64,000 nt of DNA from Murimonas intestini (GTDB lineage Bacteria > Bacillota > Clostridia > Lachnospirales > Lachnospiraceae). Below the pieces are notes generated by a model that was not told the origin of the DNA, did no database searches, and was given only the letters and a program-made list of their open reading frames with translations. Below are positions 17,300 through 26,696 of this stretch, in pieces. The first letter of the stretch is position 1; each line of letters begins with the position of its first letter. The stretch spans positions 1-64,000 of the forward strand of contig QGGY01000010.1 in NCBI GenBank assembly GCA_003148945.1. The letters run 5' to 3'. The translations under genes and the position numbers were made by a program.

Positions 17300-17513
17300 G
17301 GCAGTCTGGGAAATTTTTAATCAATGTGCAAACAATCAGATGAGGGATGTTTTTATCGATGAGGTAAAGACAGATGATCCGGAATTATTTATAAAAGACA
17401 AGTTTAAGGGCAGAGATGTAAGCTATGAGAAAACTGTTTTGGAAGACGGAACAGTTATATTTGATATACTTGCCTCGGGCCTTAAACAGAAATATACGTT
17501 TACAAGGATATAA
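17286..17513 (+). CDS. 75-aa hypothetical protein coupled to coaBC
   Basis: I do not recognise this small acidic protein (begins MQEYEAVWEIF, ends KYTFTRI). It has no membrane helix, signal peptide or obvious motif. I chose the ATG at 17286 because GGAGGG lies 6-7 bases before it; the frame opens earlier inside coaBC. The 14-base overlap with coaBC implies translational coupling. It precedes a MoxR/VWA pair, and the inverted repeat between it and moxR (17519-17546) may be a weak hairpin. Function unknown. Confidence 0.65.
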   Translation: MQEYEAVWEIFNQCANNQMRDVFIDEVKTDDPELFIKDKFKGRDVSYEKTVLEDGTVIFDILASGLKQKYTFTRI

Positions 17514-17572
17514 AGGCTGCGGATGCATGCATATGCGTGTGTCCGCTTTGCCATATGCATAAGGAGATTAAA

Positions 17573-18490
17573 ATGGACGAGATAATGAAGTGCTACAGGG
17601 AACAGAACGTGAGTGAAGCCCTGCTTCTTAAAATAGAGCGTTTCAGGGAAAAATACCCGGTGCCGGAAGGGCTCAGAGACAGACTGGTAAAGCCTGAGCT
17701 TCCATTCTATGGAAGAGAAATTCTGGAGATGGCGGCTACGGCTCTGCTGGAAGGCGAGAATATACTGCTTTCGGGCACGAAGGCTACAGGAAAAAATATA
17801 TTGGCTGAGAATCTGGCCTGGCTGTTCGGACGGCCTTCTTATAATGTATCATTTCATGTGAATACGGACAGCAGTACCCTGATCGGAACAGATACATTCC
17901 GCAATAATGAAGTCCAGCTTCGGACAGGCCCGGTGTATGAGAGCGCTGTCGGCGGAGGTTTCTGTATTTTTGATGAAGTTAATATGGCGAAAAATGAAGC
18001 TGTCTCAGTTCTGCATGCCACACTTGATTACCGCAGGATGATAGATGTGCCGGGATATGATAAGATCAGGCTCCATGAAGCCGCCAGATTTATAGGGACT
18101 ATGAATTACGGGTATGCGGGAACAAAGGAATTAAACGAAGCACTTGTCTCCAGATTTATGGTGATCGATATGCCGGAAATGACAGAAGATACCCTGCAGA
18201 GGATCATGTACGGCATGTTCCCGGATGCTAAAAAGGCGGGAATGGAGCAGCTTCTTGGAGTATTTCTGGATCTGCAGCTGAAGGCCTCCAACAATGAGAT
18301 TTCAACAAGGCCGCTGGATCTGAGAGGACTGATCGGGGCCGCAAAAACAATCAGGGCAGGTCTCTCACCGCTGCTGGCAGTCAGGATGGGAATGGTGAAT
18401 AAGAGTTTTGACGTATTTGAGCGTGAGCTGATTGAAGATGTGGTGATGACCAGGATACCGGAAAGCATGGGCAGCAGTGAAGTCTTTTGA
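17573..18490 (+). CDS. MoxR-type AAA+ ATPase
   Basis: 305 aa. AAA+ features are a Walker A variant GTKATGKN (residue after Lys is Asn rather than Ser/Thr), Walker B CIFDEVNMA and a sensor region TMNYGYAGTKELNEALVSRF. MoxR/NorQ/CobS-type ATPases work with a VWA-domain partner as chaperone-like machines that activate or insert cofactors into target complexes. The partner gene follows directly. I chose the ATG at 17573 because of AAGGAG eight bases upstream; the frame opens 36 bases earlier. The target of the pair is not evident from neighbours. Confidence 0.85.
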   Translation: MDEIMKCYREQNVSEALLLKIERFREKYPVPEGLRDRLVKPELPFYGREILEMAATALLEGENILLSGTKATGKNILAENLAWLFGRPSYNVSFHVNTDSSTLIGTDTFRNNEVQLRTGPVYESAVGGGFCIFDEVNMAKNEAVSVLHATLDYRRMIDVPGYDKIRLHEAARFIGTMNYGYAGTKELNEALVSRFMVIDMPEMTEDTLQRIMYGMFPDAKKAGMEQLLGVFLDLQLKASNNEISTRPLDLRGLIGAAKTIRAGLSPLLAVRMGMVNKSFDVFERELIEDVVMTRIPESMGSSEVF

Positions 18491-18507
18491 CGGAAAGGTA
18501 CCTTCAG

Positions 18508-20283
18508 ATGATGGAAATAAATGAAGACGTATTTGATGAGAAGCGTCTGGAGATAGAAAACAGAATAAAGAATCTGGTATGGACAGTCAGCAAAGACTAC
18601 TGCCTGGAGGCAAAACCGGATGCGGATGCCTTCATGAGATCAAAGGACGCCGCATTCTACGATGCTATTAAGCAGGGAGCCTTTGCGTACTATTATGACA
18701 AGGAAGAGTTCTCCATGTATATTGTAAAGAAAATATACTGTGAGGCGGATGAACAGGCGCTGATGAATCTGGCCCAGATGGCCATTGATATGGCTGTCCA
18801 TCTGAAGATTACGGAAGAGAGGCCGGGGGTAGAACAGATAAGGCGGCGGGCGTTTGAAGATGTCCTGGACCAGGATTTCCACAAACTCGTCTCATCACTT
18901 CCTGGAAAAGTGAAGGCTGCGCTGATGAGAGGAAGCCTGACAGGAGACTGGAGCAGTGAGCGGCGGATCAGCTGGGCAGTGGATAAGATAAGAAGCCTGG
19001 AGAATGCCGGGGACACCATGCAGATAATAGAGACAGTGGACGAACTCTATAACAGCCTGATCGACAGGGAGTTTGAAAAGAAGCACGGCACACTTGAGCA
19101 TGTTCTGGCAGTGACCATGGAGGAACTTGCAGGATATGACTGGAATGATTTTATGGAAGAGGAGGCGGCGGAGGACTTCCTGGAGCAGTACCTGGAACAG
19201 ATCTCCAACAGGATGACTGCCACGGGAGAGGAGGACCCGGAGGAGCAGCAGAAAAGAAAAAGACGAGCTTCCACAGTCATATTAAATAAAGAAGATATAG
19301 ATAAAATGTACAGCTATATGGAGCTGAATTTTGGAAAGTCGTATCTCTCTGAAGCAGACCAGAAAAAGGCGGACAGAAAGCTGTGCAGAGGAGCACATGC
19401 GGACTGCAGCCTTTATTATACAGAAGGGATCCTGAAAAATCCTGTAAAGGTCAATGCCCAGTATGTAAATGCAAAAAAGCAGGCAGACAGAAACAGGCTG
19501 CTTTATCATAACAGCAGGCAGGTGACAAAGAGAAATATAGAGATAATGACAAATGAACTCAGGCACTCGCTGATACAGCGCAGCGAGATTGAAACTATAT
19601 CCTCAGATTACGGGCAGCTGGTCCCAAGCCGCCTGTGGAAGGCGGGCAGGTGTGAGCCCCGGAAGCTTTTTGAGAAGCTTAACAAGAAGGATAATTCTGA
19701 TTTTGTGGTTGAGATCCTGATGGATGCCAGCGGTTCTCAGAGGGGAAGGCAGAGCCAGGTGGCGCTTCAGGGATATATCATAAGCGCAGCGCTGTGCAAT
19801 GTACAGATACCGCACAGGGTCATGGGCTTTTGTACCTTCTGGGACTATACAGTCATGCAGCTGTTCAGGGATTATGATGACCCCAGGGAAGCATCCGGGC
19901 GTATATTTGAATACAATACCACAGCTAATAACAGGGACGGGCTGGCGATCAGGGCATCAGGGGATTCCCTCCTGGAGCGCCCCGAGGAGAATAAGATCCT
20001 GATCGTGCTCAGTGACGGACGGCCAAATGATGTGATCGTCAACAGGCCGGGCAGCAGAAATCCCAGGACATACAGCGGGGAATATGCAGTAAGTGACACG
20101 GCTTTTGAGGTGCGCAGGCTCAGGAAAGAGGGGATCTTTGTACTTGGAGTTTTTGCTGGCAGGGAGAAAGACCTGGCGGCAGAAAAAAGGATATTTGGCA
20201 GAGATTTTGCCTATATCAGACAGATCGGCAATTTTTCAAATGTTGTTGGATTATATCTGAAAAAGCTGTTAGAATGGGAGTGA
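18508..20283 (+). CDS. VWA-domain partner of the MoxR ATPase
   Basis: About 591 aa. The C-terminal third holds a von Willebrand factor A domain with an intact metal site: DASGSQ (about 405), a Thr-containing loop near NTTANNRDG and LSDGRPND (about 500). This is the CobT/NorD arrangement. The N-terminal two thirds are helical and charged. It follows moxR without a gap: a TTG start at 18487 would overlap the moxR stop, and the ATG at 18508 has GGAAAGG nine bases before it. I list the ATG, but the TTG is possible. With MoxR it should form a two-part ATPase/adaptor machine; the client is unknown. Confidence 0.85.
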   Translation: MMEINEDVFDEKRLEIENRIKNLVWTVSKDYCLEAKPDADAFMRSKDAAFYDAIKQGAFAYYYDKEEFSMYIVKKIYCEADEQALMNLAQMAIDMAVHLKITEERPGVEQIRRRAFEDVLDQDFHKLVSSLPGKVKAALMRGSLTGDWSSERRISWAVDKIRSLENAGDTMQIIETVDELYNSLIDREFEKKHGTLEHVLAVTMEELAGYDWNDFMEEEAAEDFLEQYLEQISNRMTATGEEDPEEQQKRKRRASTVILNKEDIDKMYSYMELNFGKSYLSEADQKKADRKLCRGAHADCSLYYTEGILKNPVKVNAQYVNAKKQADRNRLLYHNSRQVTKRNIEIMTNELRHSLIQRSEIETISSDYGQLVPSRLWKAGRCEPRKLFEKLNKKDNSDFVVEILMDASGSQRGRQSQVALQGYIISAALCNVQIPHRVMGFCTFWDYTVMQLFRDYDDPREASGRIFEYNTTANNRDGLAIRASGDSLLERPEENKILIVLSDGRPNDVIVNRPGSRNPRTYSGEYAVSDTAFEVRRLRKEGIFVLGVFAGREKDLAAEKRIFGRDFAYIRQIGNFSNVVGLYLKKLLEWE

Positions 20284-20338
20284 TAACAGCGGCAGGGAAT
20301 GGTTGGAAAAGGAAGCAGCAGAAGGAGAGGTTTTGTAT

Positions 20339-21280
20339 ATGAAGATTTCTAAGGTTCTGAAATGGTCAGCAATCGCGGGCGCATCATTGCTGGGAGGCGG
20401 TGCATACGCTTTCTTTTGGCGTTTTATATCAAGGCCGCGGCCGGCATATGCCGAAGACAGCCTGAAGCGTGACAAGGACGGGGAGCGATTTATAAAAATT
20501 GTAAAAGAGGAGAAGGCATGGCTGAAAAACCAGAAGCCGGAGCATGTCTCCATACAGTCATTTGACGGTCTTACCCTGCGCGGGATTTTTCTTCCGGCAG
20601 AAGGCAAGTCTGAAAAGGTAATACTGGGAGTACACGGCATAACCTCGTGCAGCAGTAATGAATATGCTGTTATTGCCAGGTTTTTTCATGAGCAGGGTTA
20701 TCATTTCCTGATGGTGGATGACAGGGCTCATGGGGAAAGTGACGGGAAATATGCAGGATTCGGATGTCTTGACAGAGAAGACTGCTACAGGTGGGTACGT
20801 TATCTGGATGACAGGTTTAACGGCAAATGCAGTATCTTCCTGCACGGTGTCTCAATGGGAGCAGCTACAGTGCTCATGACATCATCCATGAACCTGACTC
20901 CCAATGTAAAGGGGATTATAGCTGACTGTGGTTATACCTCCCCCATGGAAGAATTTCAATATTGCTTTAAGCGTGAGTTAGGTATTAAAGGGACGGCCGT
21001 GCTCAAACTGTCCAGTATCATATGCAGATTAATTGCAGGATATGGCTATTCAGATTTTTCCACATTAGAGGAAGTGAAAAAGACAAAAATCCCCATCTTT
21101 ATCATTCATGGCAAAGAAGATGATTTTGTTCCTACTGTAATGGGACGGCAGATTTATGATGCCTGTGTTTCTGAGAAAAGATTATGGTTGGTAGATGGGG
21201 CGGCACATGCCAGAAGCTACTATGTAGCCAGAGAGGAGTATGAAGAAAAGATGCTTGATTTTATGGAAGAGCATCTTTGA
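20339..21280 (+). CDS. membrane-anchored alpha/beta hydrolase
   Basis: 313 aa. An N-terminal hydrophobic segment (about 8-25) is followed by a serine hydrolase fold. The nucleophile elbow is HGVSMGAA, with GxSxG-type Ser; the oxyanion region is VHGITS, DDRAHGES is conserved, and late Asp (KEDDFVP) and His (GAAHARS) complete a triad. Relatives are annotated as alpha/beta hydrolases of the bem46/YqkD type, with unknown substrates. The ATG at 20339 has GGAGAGG before it; upstream in-frame codons lack a ribosome site. It overlaps trkH by 4 bases. Confidence 0.88.
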   Translation: MKISKVLKWSAIAGASLLGGGAYAFFWRFISRPRPAYAEDSLKRDKDGERFIKIVKEEKAWLKNQKPEHVSIQSFDGLTLRGIFLPAEGKSEKVILGVHGITSCSSNEYAVIARFFHEQGYHFLMVDDRAHGESDGKYAGFGCLDREDCYRWVRYLDDRFNGKCSIFLHGVSMGAATVLMTSSMNLTPNVKGIIADCGYTSPMEEFQYCFKRELGIKGTAVLKLSSIICRLIAGYGYSDFSTLEEVKKTKIPIFIIHGKEDDFVPTVMGRQIYDACVSEKRLWLVDGAAHARSYYVAREEYEEKMLDFMEEHL

Positions 21281-22689
21281 GGCGGATTAAAAAGCAGAAA
21301 ATGGACGAGAATATAAAAGAAAAAATAAGAGAGAGAATAGTAAAACGTCTTGCTAAAATATCTAACAGGCTGAGTAAGATGCAGATCATTGCACTGGGAT
21401 TCTTAATTGTCATCATGTCAGGCACTTTGCTCCTGATGCTGCCGGTGGCCAGCAGAAGCGGGGAATGTACGGGATTTCTGGACGCTCTGTTTACGGCGGT
21501 TTCCGCCACCTGTGTTACCGGGTTGGTGGTAGTTGATACCTGGGTACACTGGAGCCTGTTTGGACAGATAGTCATTCTGGTCATGATACAGATCGGAGGA
21601 CTGGGATTTATGACAGTTTCAGTGCTTTTTGCACTGATGATGCACAGGAAGATAGGCCTCAAGGAGAGAAGCCTTATCTCCGAAAGTGTAAATGCGATAC
21701 AGCTGGGTGGGATTGTGGGACTGGTAAGAAAGATCCTGATAGGGACGCTCATAGTGGAAGGCACAGGGGCAATCCTGCTGTCTGTCCGCTTCTGCGGCCA
21801 GCTTGGCCTGGCGAGAGGCATTTACTACGGGATCTTCCACTCTATCTCAGCATTTTGTAATGCGGGTTTTGATCTTATGGGGTATCAGGGGGAGTATTCC
21901 TCCATGGTCAATTACTCCGGGGACTGGCTGGTAAATATCACACTGATCTCTCTGATCGTAATCGGCGGGATTGGTTTTATCGTCTGGGATGATATTACGA
22001 AAAAGAAATGGCATTTCAAACAGTACAGGGTACATTCGAAGATAGTTCTTATAACAACTGCAGTGCTGCTGTTTGGAGGAGCGTTTTTATTCTATCTCTT
22101 TGAGAAAGATAATATACTGGCAGGCATGGGACCAGGGGAAACATTTTTAAGTTCCATGTTTGCATCCACGACAACCAGGACGGCGGGCTTTAACACAACG
22201 GACATAGCTGCCTACACAGATGCGGGCAAGCTCCTTTCAACGATTCTGATGTTTATAGGAGGAAGCCCGGGGTCTACAGCCGGAGGAATCAAGACAACAA
22301 CCTTTGTGATATTTCTTTTGTACATGAGGTCAAACATGTTAAAGACAAAGGGTGTGAATATATTCCACAGAAGGATACATGAAGATTCAGTTAAAAAGGC
22401 AAGTGCGGTAGTCTGCACAAACCTGCTGCTGGCTCTGAGTGTCACGCTGCTGATATGCGGAACACAGGGGATGGGACTCTCAGATGTGCTGCTGGAATCG
22501 GTGTCAGCTATGAGTACAGTCGGGATGTCATCAGGCATCACAAGAGGATTTACAGCAGTGTCAAAAATAGGGATCATGATACTGATGTACTGCGGCAGGG
22601 TGGGAAGCCTGTCATTTGCCCTCTCCTTTACTGACAAAAGGAAGACTTCCCCTGTGGAGTACCCGGAGGAAAAAATACTTATTGGCTGA
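21277..22689 (+). CDS. TrkH/KtrB-type potassium uptake protein
   Basis: 470 aa, about ten or more membrane segments with four pore-loop repeats typical of Trk/Ktr channels: FTAVSATCVTGL, FHSISAFCNAGFDL, FASTTTRTAGFNT and LESVSAMSTVGMSSG. These loops form the K+ selectivity filter. The cytosolic gating partner (TrkA/KtrA) is not adjacent and must be elsewhere. The TTG start at 21277 overlaps the hydrolase stop and has GGAAGAG five bases before it; an ATG at 21301 with a poor ribosome site is the alternative. It is part of the co-directional run from coaBC. Confidence 0.92.
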   Translation: MRRIKKQKMDENIKEKIRERIVKRLAKISNRLSKMQIIALGFLIVIMSGTLLLMLPVASRSGECTGFLDALFTAVSATCVTGLVVVDTWVHWSLFGQIVILVMIQIGGLGFMTVSVLFALMMHRKIGLKERSLISESVNAIQLGGIVGLVRKILIGTLIVEGTGAILLSVRFCGQLGLARGIYYGIFHSISAFCNAGFDLMGYQGEYSSMVNYSGDWLVNITLISLIVIGGIGFIVWDDITKKKWHFKQYRVHSKIVLITTAVLLFGGAFLFYLFEKDNILAGMGPGETFLSSMFASTTTRTAGFNTTDIAAYTDAGKLLSTILMFIGGSPGSTAGGIKTTTFVIFLLYMRSNMLKTKGVNIFHRRIHEDSVKKASAVVCTNLLLALSVTLLICGTQGMGLSDVLLESVSAMSTVGMSSGITRGFTAVSKIGIMILMYCGRVGSLSFALSFTDKRKTSPVEYPEEKILIG

Positions 22690-22715
22690 GCCAGAAGCTG
22701 AAAGGGGATTTATTT

Positions 22716-23939
22716 TTGGAGATAAAAGTTAACAATAAAAAGACGGTAATGTTTATTATCGCATTTGCTATCCTGCTCTACTGGAGCCTGAACCACTTTC
22801 CGGTCATCCTGGATGGAGTATCGATCACTGTGGGCGTCCTGTCCCCATTTTTGCTGGGGGCTGCGATTGCATTTATTTTAAACGTGCCCATGCGTTTTTT
22901 TGAACGCCAGCTGTCCAGATTCTTAAAGGACAAAAAGAAAGTAGTAAGGGCAGCCAGCATTCTGCTTTCTCTGCTCCTGGCAGGCGGGATCATCATCTTT
23001 GTCCTGCTGACCGTGATACCTGAACTGGTAGATACCATCGTGGCGCTGAATAACGGGATCCCGGCATTTCTGGAAAAAATGGATACCTGGATACGCGGGG
23101 TTACGAAATCTTATCCTGAAGTTACCCAGTATCTGAGCACTGTAGAGATAAACTGGAGCAATGTGACTGATCTTGCAGTAAACTTCCTGAAAAACGGAGT
23201 TACGGATATACTCTCCTCTACCTGGGGGATTGCAACCTCAGTAGTGGGAGTCCTGACAAATCTGTGTATTGGCATTATCTTTTCGATTTATATACTGGCG
23301 CAGAAAGAGAAGCTGGGATTCCAGTTCCGCAAACTCATATATGCATATATTCCTTCTGCAAAGGCAGACAGGTTCTTTGCTATAGGCCGGCTTTCCCACA
23401 GGACTTTTTCAGGCTTTATATCAGGGCAGTGCATGGAAGCGATTATATTTGGGCTGCTGTGTTACGGAGGGATGCTGCTGTGCCGTTTTCCGTATTCTAT
23501 GAGCGTATCTGTGCTGATTGGTTTTACAACTCTGATTCCGGTACTGGGGGCATTTCTTGGTACGGCGCTTGGGGCCCTGCTCATTTTTGTTACAAGTCCG
23601 CTGCAGGCATTCTGGTTCGTGGTAATGATCATTGTTCTGCAGCAGATAGATGAAAATCTGATTTACCCCAGAGTTGTGGGGAATTCAGTGGGTCTGGCAA
23701 GTATTTGGGTCATTGTGGCGGTAACAGTGGGCGGCAGTCTGATGGGAGTGCTTGGAATGCTGATCTTTGTCCCTCTGGCCAGTGTGCTTTATGCACTGCT
23801 GAGAGACAGTGTCAATGGGCACTTGTCAAAAAAACAGCTGTCGGATTCCAGAATAGAAGGTCCGCCAGAGGAAACGGCGTCCAGACACCGGAATTTTGTG
23901 AAAAAGCCTAAGGCCGCACAGGGTAAGAAAAAGCAGTAA
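22716..23939 (+). CDS. AI-2E family transporter
   Basis: 407 aa with about eight membrane helices and a charged C-terminal tail (KKPKAAQGKKKQ). It shows the family's signature late region (IGFTTLIPVLGAFLGTALGALL, QQIDENLIYPRVVGNSVGL). Members of this family include Na+/H+ antiporters and the E. coli AI-2 exporter TqsA; substrate cannot be told here. It starts with TTG eight bases after GGGG, 26 bases after trkH, so it is likely in the same transcript. Pairing with a K+ transporter would fit an ion-homeostasis role (inference). Confidence 0.88.
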   Translation: MEIKVNNKKTVMFIIAFAILLYWSLNHFPVILDGVSITVGVLSPFLLGAAIAFILNVPMRFFERQLSRFLKDKKKVVRAASILLSLLLAGGIIIFVLLTVIPELVDTIVALNNGIPAFLEKMDTWIRGVTKSYPEVTQYLSTVEINWSNVTDLAVNFLKNGVTDILSSTWGIATSVVGVLTNLCIGIIFSIYILAQKEKLGFQFRKLIYAYIPSAKADRFFAIGRLSHRTFSGFISGQCMEAIIFGLLCYGGMLLCRFPYSMSVSVLIGFTTLIPVLGAFLGTALGALLIFVTSPLQAFWFVVMIIVLQQIDENLIYPRVVGNSVGLASIWVIVAVTVGGSLMGVLGMLIFVPLASVLYALLRDSVNGHLSKKQLSDSRIEGPPEETASRHRNFVKKPKAAQGKKKQ

Positions 23940-24064
23940 GGCCTGTAAACAGTGACTTGTAAAAAGCCGCCGATTGATGTATTATTTCAAACAGAGACTG
24001 ATGCGCCGGATGAATGAGTTAAAGACGGTGCACGATAACAGAAAAGTATTTTGGAGGAAGAAAC

Positions 24065-24898
24065 ATGTCAGAAAAAGAATGTAACAACACAAGCTGCAGT
24101 AAAGAGAGCTGCGAGGGATGTCCGAGCAGACAGCCCAAAAGTTTCCTTGTAGAGCCTAATATCTATACGGAAATCAAGCATGTAATCGGAGTAGTCAGCG
24201 GCAAAGGCGGCGTGGGCAAGTCCATGGTCACTGCCTCAGTGGCCAATCTCCTGGCAGAGAGAGGGTACAGGGTCGGTATCCTAGACGCTGATATCACAGG
24301 CCCCTCTATCCCGAAAATGTACGGGATACATGGACCGGCCCAGGCGGATGAGGAAGGAATACTTCCTATGCTGGCAGAAAATGATATAAAGATCATGTCC
24401 ATCAATCTGCTTATGCCGGACGAGGAGGCGCCGGTGATCTGGAGAGGCCCTGTTATTTCCAACATGGTAAAACAGTTCTGGACAGATGTTATCTGGGGCG
24501 AGCTGGATTATCTTCTTGTGGACATGCCTCCGGGAACAGGCGATGTGCCGCTCACTGTATTCCAGTCCCTGCCGGTAGAAGGTATCCTTATCGTATCCTC
24601 ACCGCAGGATCTTGTCAAAATGATCGTTAAGAAAGCATATAACATGGCAAAGCAGATGAATGTGGAAGTGCTGGGTATTGTAGAGAACTACAGCTACCTG
24701 AAATGTCCGGACTGCGGAAAAGTAATGAATGTATTTGGTGAGAGCCATATTGATGAGATCGCTGAAGAACTGGGTACGGAAGTGCTTGGCAAGCTTCCTA
24801 TAGAGCCGCAGCTGGCCGCCATGGCAGATGAGGGCCGCTTTGCCGAAGTTAAGAGCACATATCTCGATAATGCGCTGCAGAAGCTTTGTAAATTATAA
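24065..24898 (+). CDS. Mrp/NBP35-family ATP-binding protein (ApbC-like)
   Basis: 277 aa P-loop ATPase of the Mrp/ApbC group, iron-sulfur cluster carriers. It has the deviant Walker A GKGGVGKSMV, DADITGPSIPKM and VDMPPGTGDVPLT, plus a CPDCGK pair near residue 220 that can bridge an Fe-S cluster at the dimer interface. The N-terminus has an extra cysteine-rich tail (NTSCSKESCEGCPS) common in Firmicute homologues. The ATG follows GGAGGAAG. It appears to be a single-gene unit before the uracil permease. Confidence 0.92.
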   Translation: MSEKECNNTSCSKESCEGCPSRQPKSFLVEPNIYTEIKHVIGVVSGKGGVGKSMVTASVANLLAERGYRVGILDADITGPSIPKMYGIHGPAQADEEGILPMLAENDIKIMSINLLMPDEEAPVIWRGPVISNMVKQFWTDVIWGELDYLLVDMPPGTGDVPLTVFQSLPVEGILIVSSPQDLVKMIVKKAYNMAKQMNVEVLGIVENYSYLKCPDCGKVMNVFGESHIDEIAEELGTEVLGKLPIEPQLAAMADEGRFAEVKSTYLDNALQKLCKL

Positions 24899-24924
24899 GG
24901 AAAGATAATATTCAGAGGGATTGT

Positions 24925-24951
24925 GTAACTGTTCAGTACCTTTACAGTTAC
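24925..24951 (+). repeat. 25-bp dispersed inverted repeat, copy 1
   Basis: GTAACTGT / ACAGTTAC perfect arms around an 11-base loop. Twenty-three of the 25 bases from 24927 recur at 62445-62469. It lies just before the ribosome site of the uracil permease, so it may also act in its leader. Confidence 0.55.
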
Positions 24952-24982
24952 GCGGGATTACAGATGAGGAGGAATTTAAGAA

Positions 24983-26239
24983 ATGGAGAGTAGAAGAATT
25001 ATTCAGGTAGAGGAAAAAGTGCCGTTTAAGCTGCTTTTTCCCCTGTCAGTGCAGCACATGTTTGCAATGTTCGGAGCTACGGTTCTGGTACCCTTTCTTT
25101 TTGGAATAAATCCGGCTATCGTACTTTTTATGAACGGCCTGGGAACATTACTTTTTATCCTGATAACGAAGGGTAAAGCCCCAGCGTATCTGGGGTCAAG
25201 CTTTGCATTTTTGGCGCCTGCGGGGATAGTCATAAGTGAGATGGGATATCAGTATGCGCTCGGCGGTTTTGTTGCAGTGGGATTTTTAGGATGTATACTG
25301 GCTGGAGTTATCTATAAATTTGGTTCAGACTGGATTGATGTGGTACTTCCACCGGCTGCCATGGGACCTGTAGTTGCCCTGATCGGACTGGAATTATCGG
25401 GCTCAGCGGCCAGCAATGCGGGGATGCTGGATGAAAATATCAGCTCCCAGAATGTTATAGTATTTCTTGTAACGCTTGGAGTCGCTGTATTTGGCTCTGT
25501 TGTGTTCAGAAAGTTTTTGTCAGTCATCCCAATTCTGATCGCGGTGATTGCAGGGTATGTGGCAGCTATCTGCTGCGGGATCGTAGACTTTACGGAAGTG
25601 GCAGCTGCGCCTATCCTGGCCCTGCCGAATTTCCAGACGCCAAAGTTCAGCGCCCAGGCGATCCTGATCATCCTTCCTGTTATACTTGTAATCACATCAG
25701 AGCATATTGGCCATCAGGTAGTTACAAGCAAGATAGTTGGCAGAGATCTTCTGAAGGATCCGGGGCTGCACCGCACATTATTTGGCGATAATTTTTCTAC
25801 TATGCTGTCAGGCCTTATCGGATCAGTGCCTACAACCACATATGGTGAAAATATAGGTGTCATGGCTGTCACAAGGGTATACAGTGTCAGGGTGATCGGC
25901 GGAGCAGCAGTGCTCTCCATTATCTGTTCTTTTGTGGGCAAATTGTCCGCCCTGATCCAGACAATACCGGGACCTGTCATCGGCGGAATATCATTTCTGC
26001 TCTATGGAATGATCGGTGCATCAGGTATAAGGATACTGGTAGACTCCCAGGTAGATTACGGAAAATCAAAAAATCTGATCATGACATCCGTCATATTTGT
26101 TACAGGACTCTCCGGAATCACTGTAAAATTTGGAAATATACAGCTGACAGGTATGGTGCTGGCATGTGTTGTCGGCATGCTGCTTGGACTGATATTTTAT
26201 CTGCTGGAGAAATTCCATCTGACAAACGATCAGGAATAG
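24983..26239 (+). CDS. uraA: uracil permease (nucleobase:cation symporter-2)
   Basis: 418 aa, about 12-14 membrane helices. The family hallmarks include HMFAMFGATVLVPF near the start, SEHIGH in the middle and the NCS2 signature TTTYGENIGVMAVTRV, with Glu and Asn placed as in UraA. The protein takes up uracil with protons. The ATG follows AGGAGGAA. The leader contains an inverted repeat (24925-24951) but no clear PyrR attenuator was identified. Xanthine specificity is less likely given the TTYGENIG motif. Confidence 0.92.
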   Translation: MESRRIIQVEEKVPFKLLFPLSVQHMFAMFGATVLVPFLFGINPAIVLFMNGLGTLLFILITKGKAPAYLGSSFAFLAPAGIVISEMGYQYALGGFVAVGFLGCILAGVIYKFGSDWIDVVLPPAAMGPVVALIGLELSGSAASNAGMLDENISSQNVIVFLVTLGVAVFGSVVFRKFLSVIPILIAVIAGYVAAICCGIVDFTEVAAAPILALPNFQTPKFSAQAILIILPVILVITSEHIGHQVVTSKIVGRDLLKDPGLHRTLFGDNFSTMLSGLIGSVPTTTYGENIGVMAVTRVYSVRVIGGAAVLSIICSFVGKLSALIQTIPGPVIGGISFLLYGMIGASGIRILVDSQVDYGKSKNLIMTSVIFVTGLSGITVKFGNIQLTGMVLACVVGMLLGLIFYLLEKFHLTNDQE

Positions 26240-26280
26240 CAGGGGGGCAGTGATAGACAGGCTCTAGAATATCAACAAAA

Positions 26281-26327
26281 TTGGTGAGGAATCCTCCGCC
26301 TCTATAGGTGGAGTGATGAATCGCCAA
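26281..26327 (-). mobile_element. possible IS200/IS605-family right-end remnant
   Basis: A compound hairpin: TTGGTGA pairs with TCGCCAA, and inside CTCCGCCT pairs with AGGTGGAG. Read on the minus strand it gives GGCGATTCATC, a hairpin, then GGATTCCTCACC, the pattern I know from right ends of IS605-type elements downstream of tnpB. No tnpA or tnpB frame is next to it. The rest of 26240-26438 shows nothing I can name. Confidence 0.35.
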
Positions 26328-26438
26328 AAACAAGCTGAGCGGCAGTGTCGGAAAAATATCCCACATTGACATGAAGTCAAGACTTAAAAATACCGGCACA
26401 CAGACTGTTTTTCCATGTACCGGTCGCTGATATCCCTG

Positions 26439-26696
26439 TCATTTTTGCAGTTTTTCTTCTGTAAATAGATAATGTTCTGCAAGCTTCAAAATCTTAGCAG
26501 CTGTCTCGATCTGCTGTGCAGTTATCTCTTTGGAAGCGATATAAAAGGTATCATAATCGCTTGCATGGCGTATTTCCTCTGCCTTTACAATCTTCCGCCC
26601 AAGTTCACGGGGAAAAATCTCAGACTGAACATAATCTAGGCGATGACGCACCACATCTATTTTGGTTCCAACATCCAGAGAATCAGGCTGCTTCAT
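26439..26696 (-). pseudogene. truncated HEPN-domain protein (toxin half of an MNT/HEPN pair)
   Basis: 85 aa. The C-terminal part is clearly HEPN: PRELGRKIVKAEEIRHASDYDTFYIASKE matches the family's conserved end. Full HEPN partners are about 130 residues and start with a helix pair containing NRAYYAIFHA, which is missing here. Only about nine residues precede the fragment that normally follows KHSGV, so an internal deletion is likely. It overlaps the MNT gene by 14 bases, as in intact pairs. It is probably inactive, but a truncated folded form cannot be excluded. Confidence 0.6.

Noticed and set aside
17519-17546. Hairpin between the 75-aa gene and moxR as a terminator
   Set aside because: Several wobble pairs and no T-run follow, and the genes downstream seem to belong to the same run.
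26240-26438. A coding remnant of tnpB beside the IS605-like hairpin
   Set aside because: No frame on either strand shows TnpB motifs.
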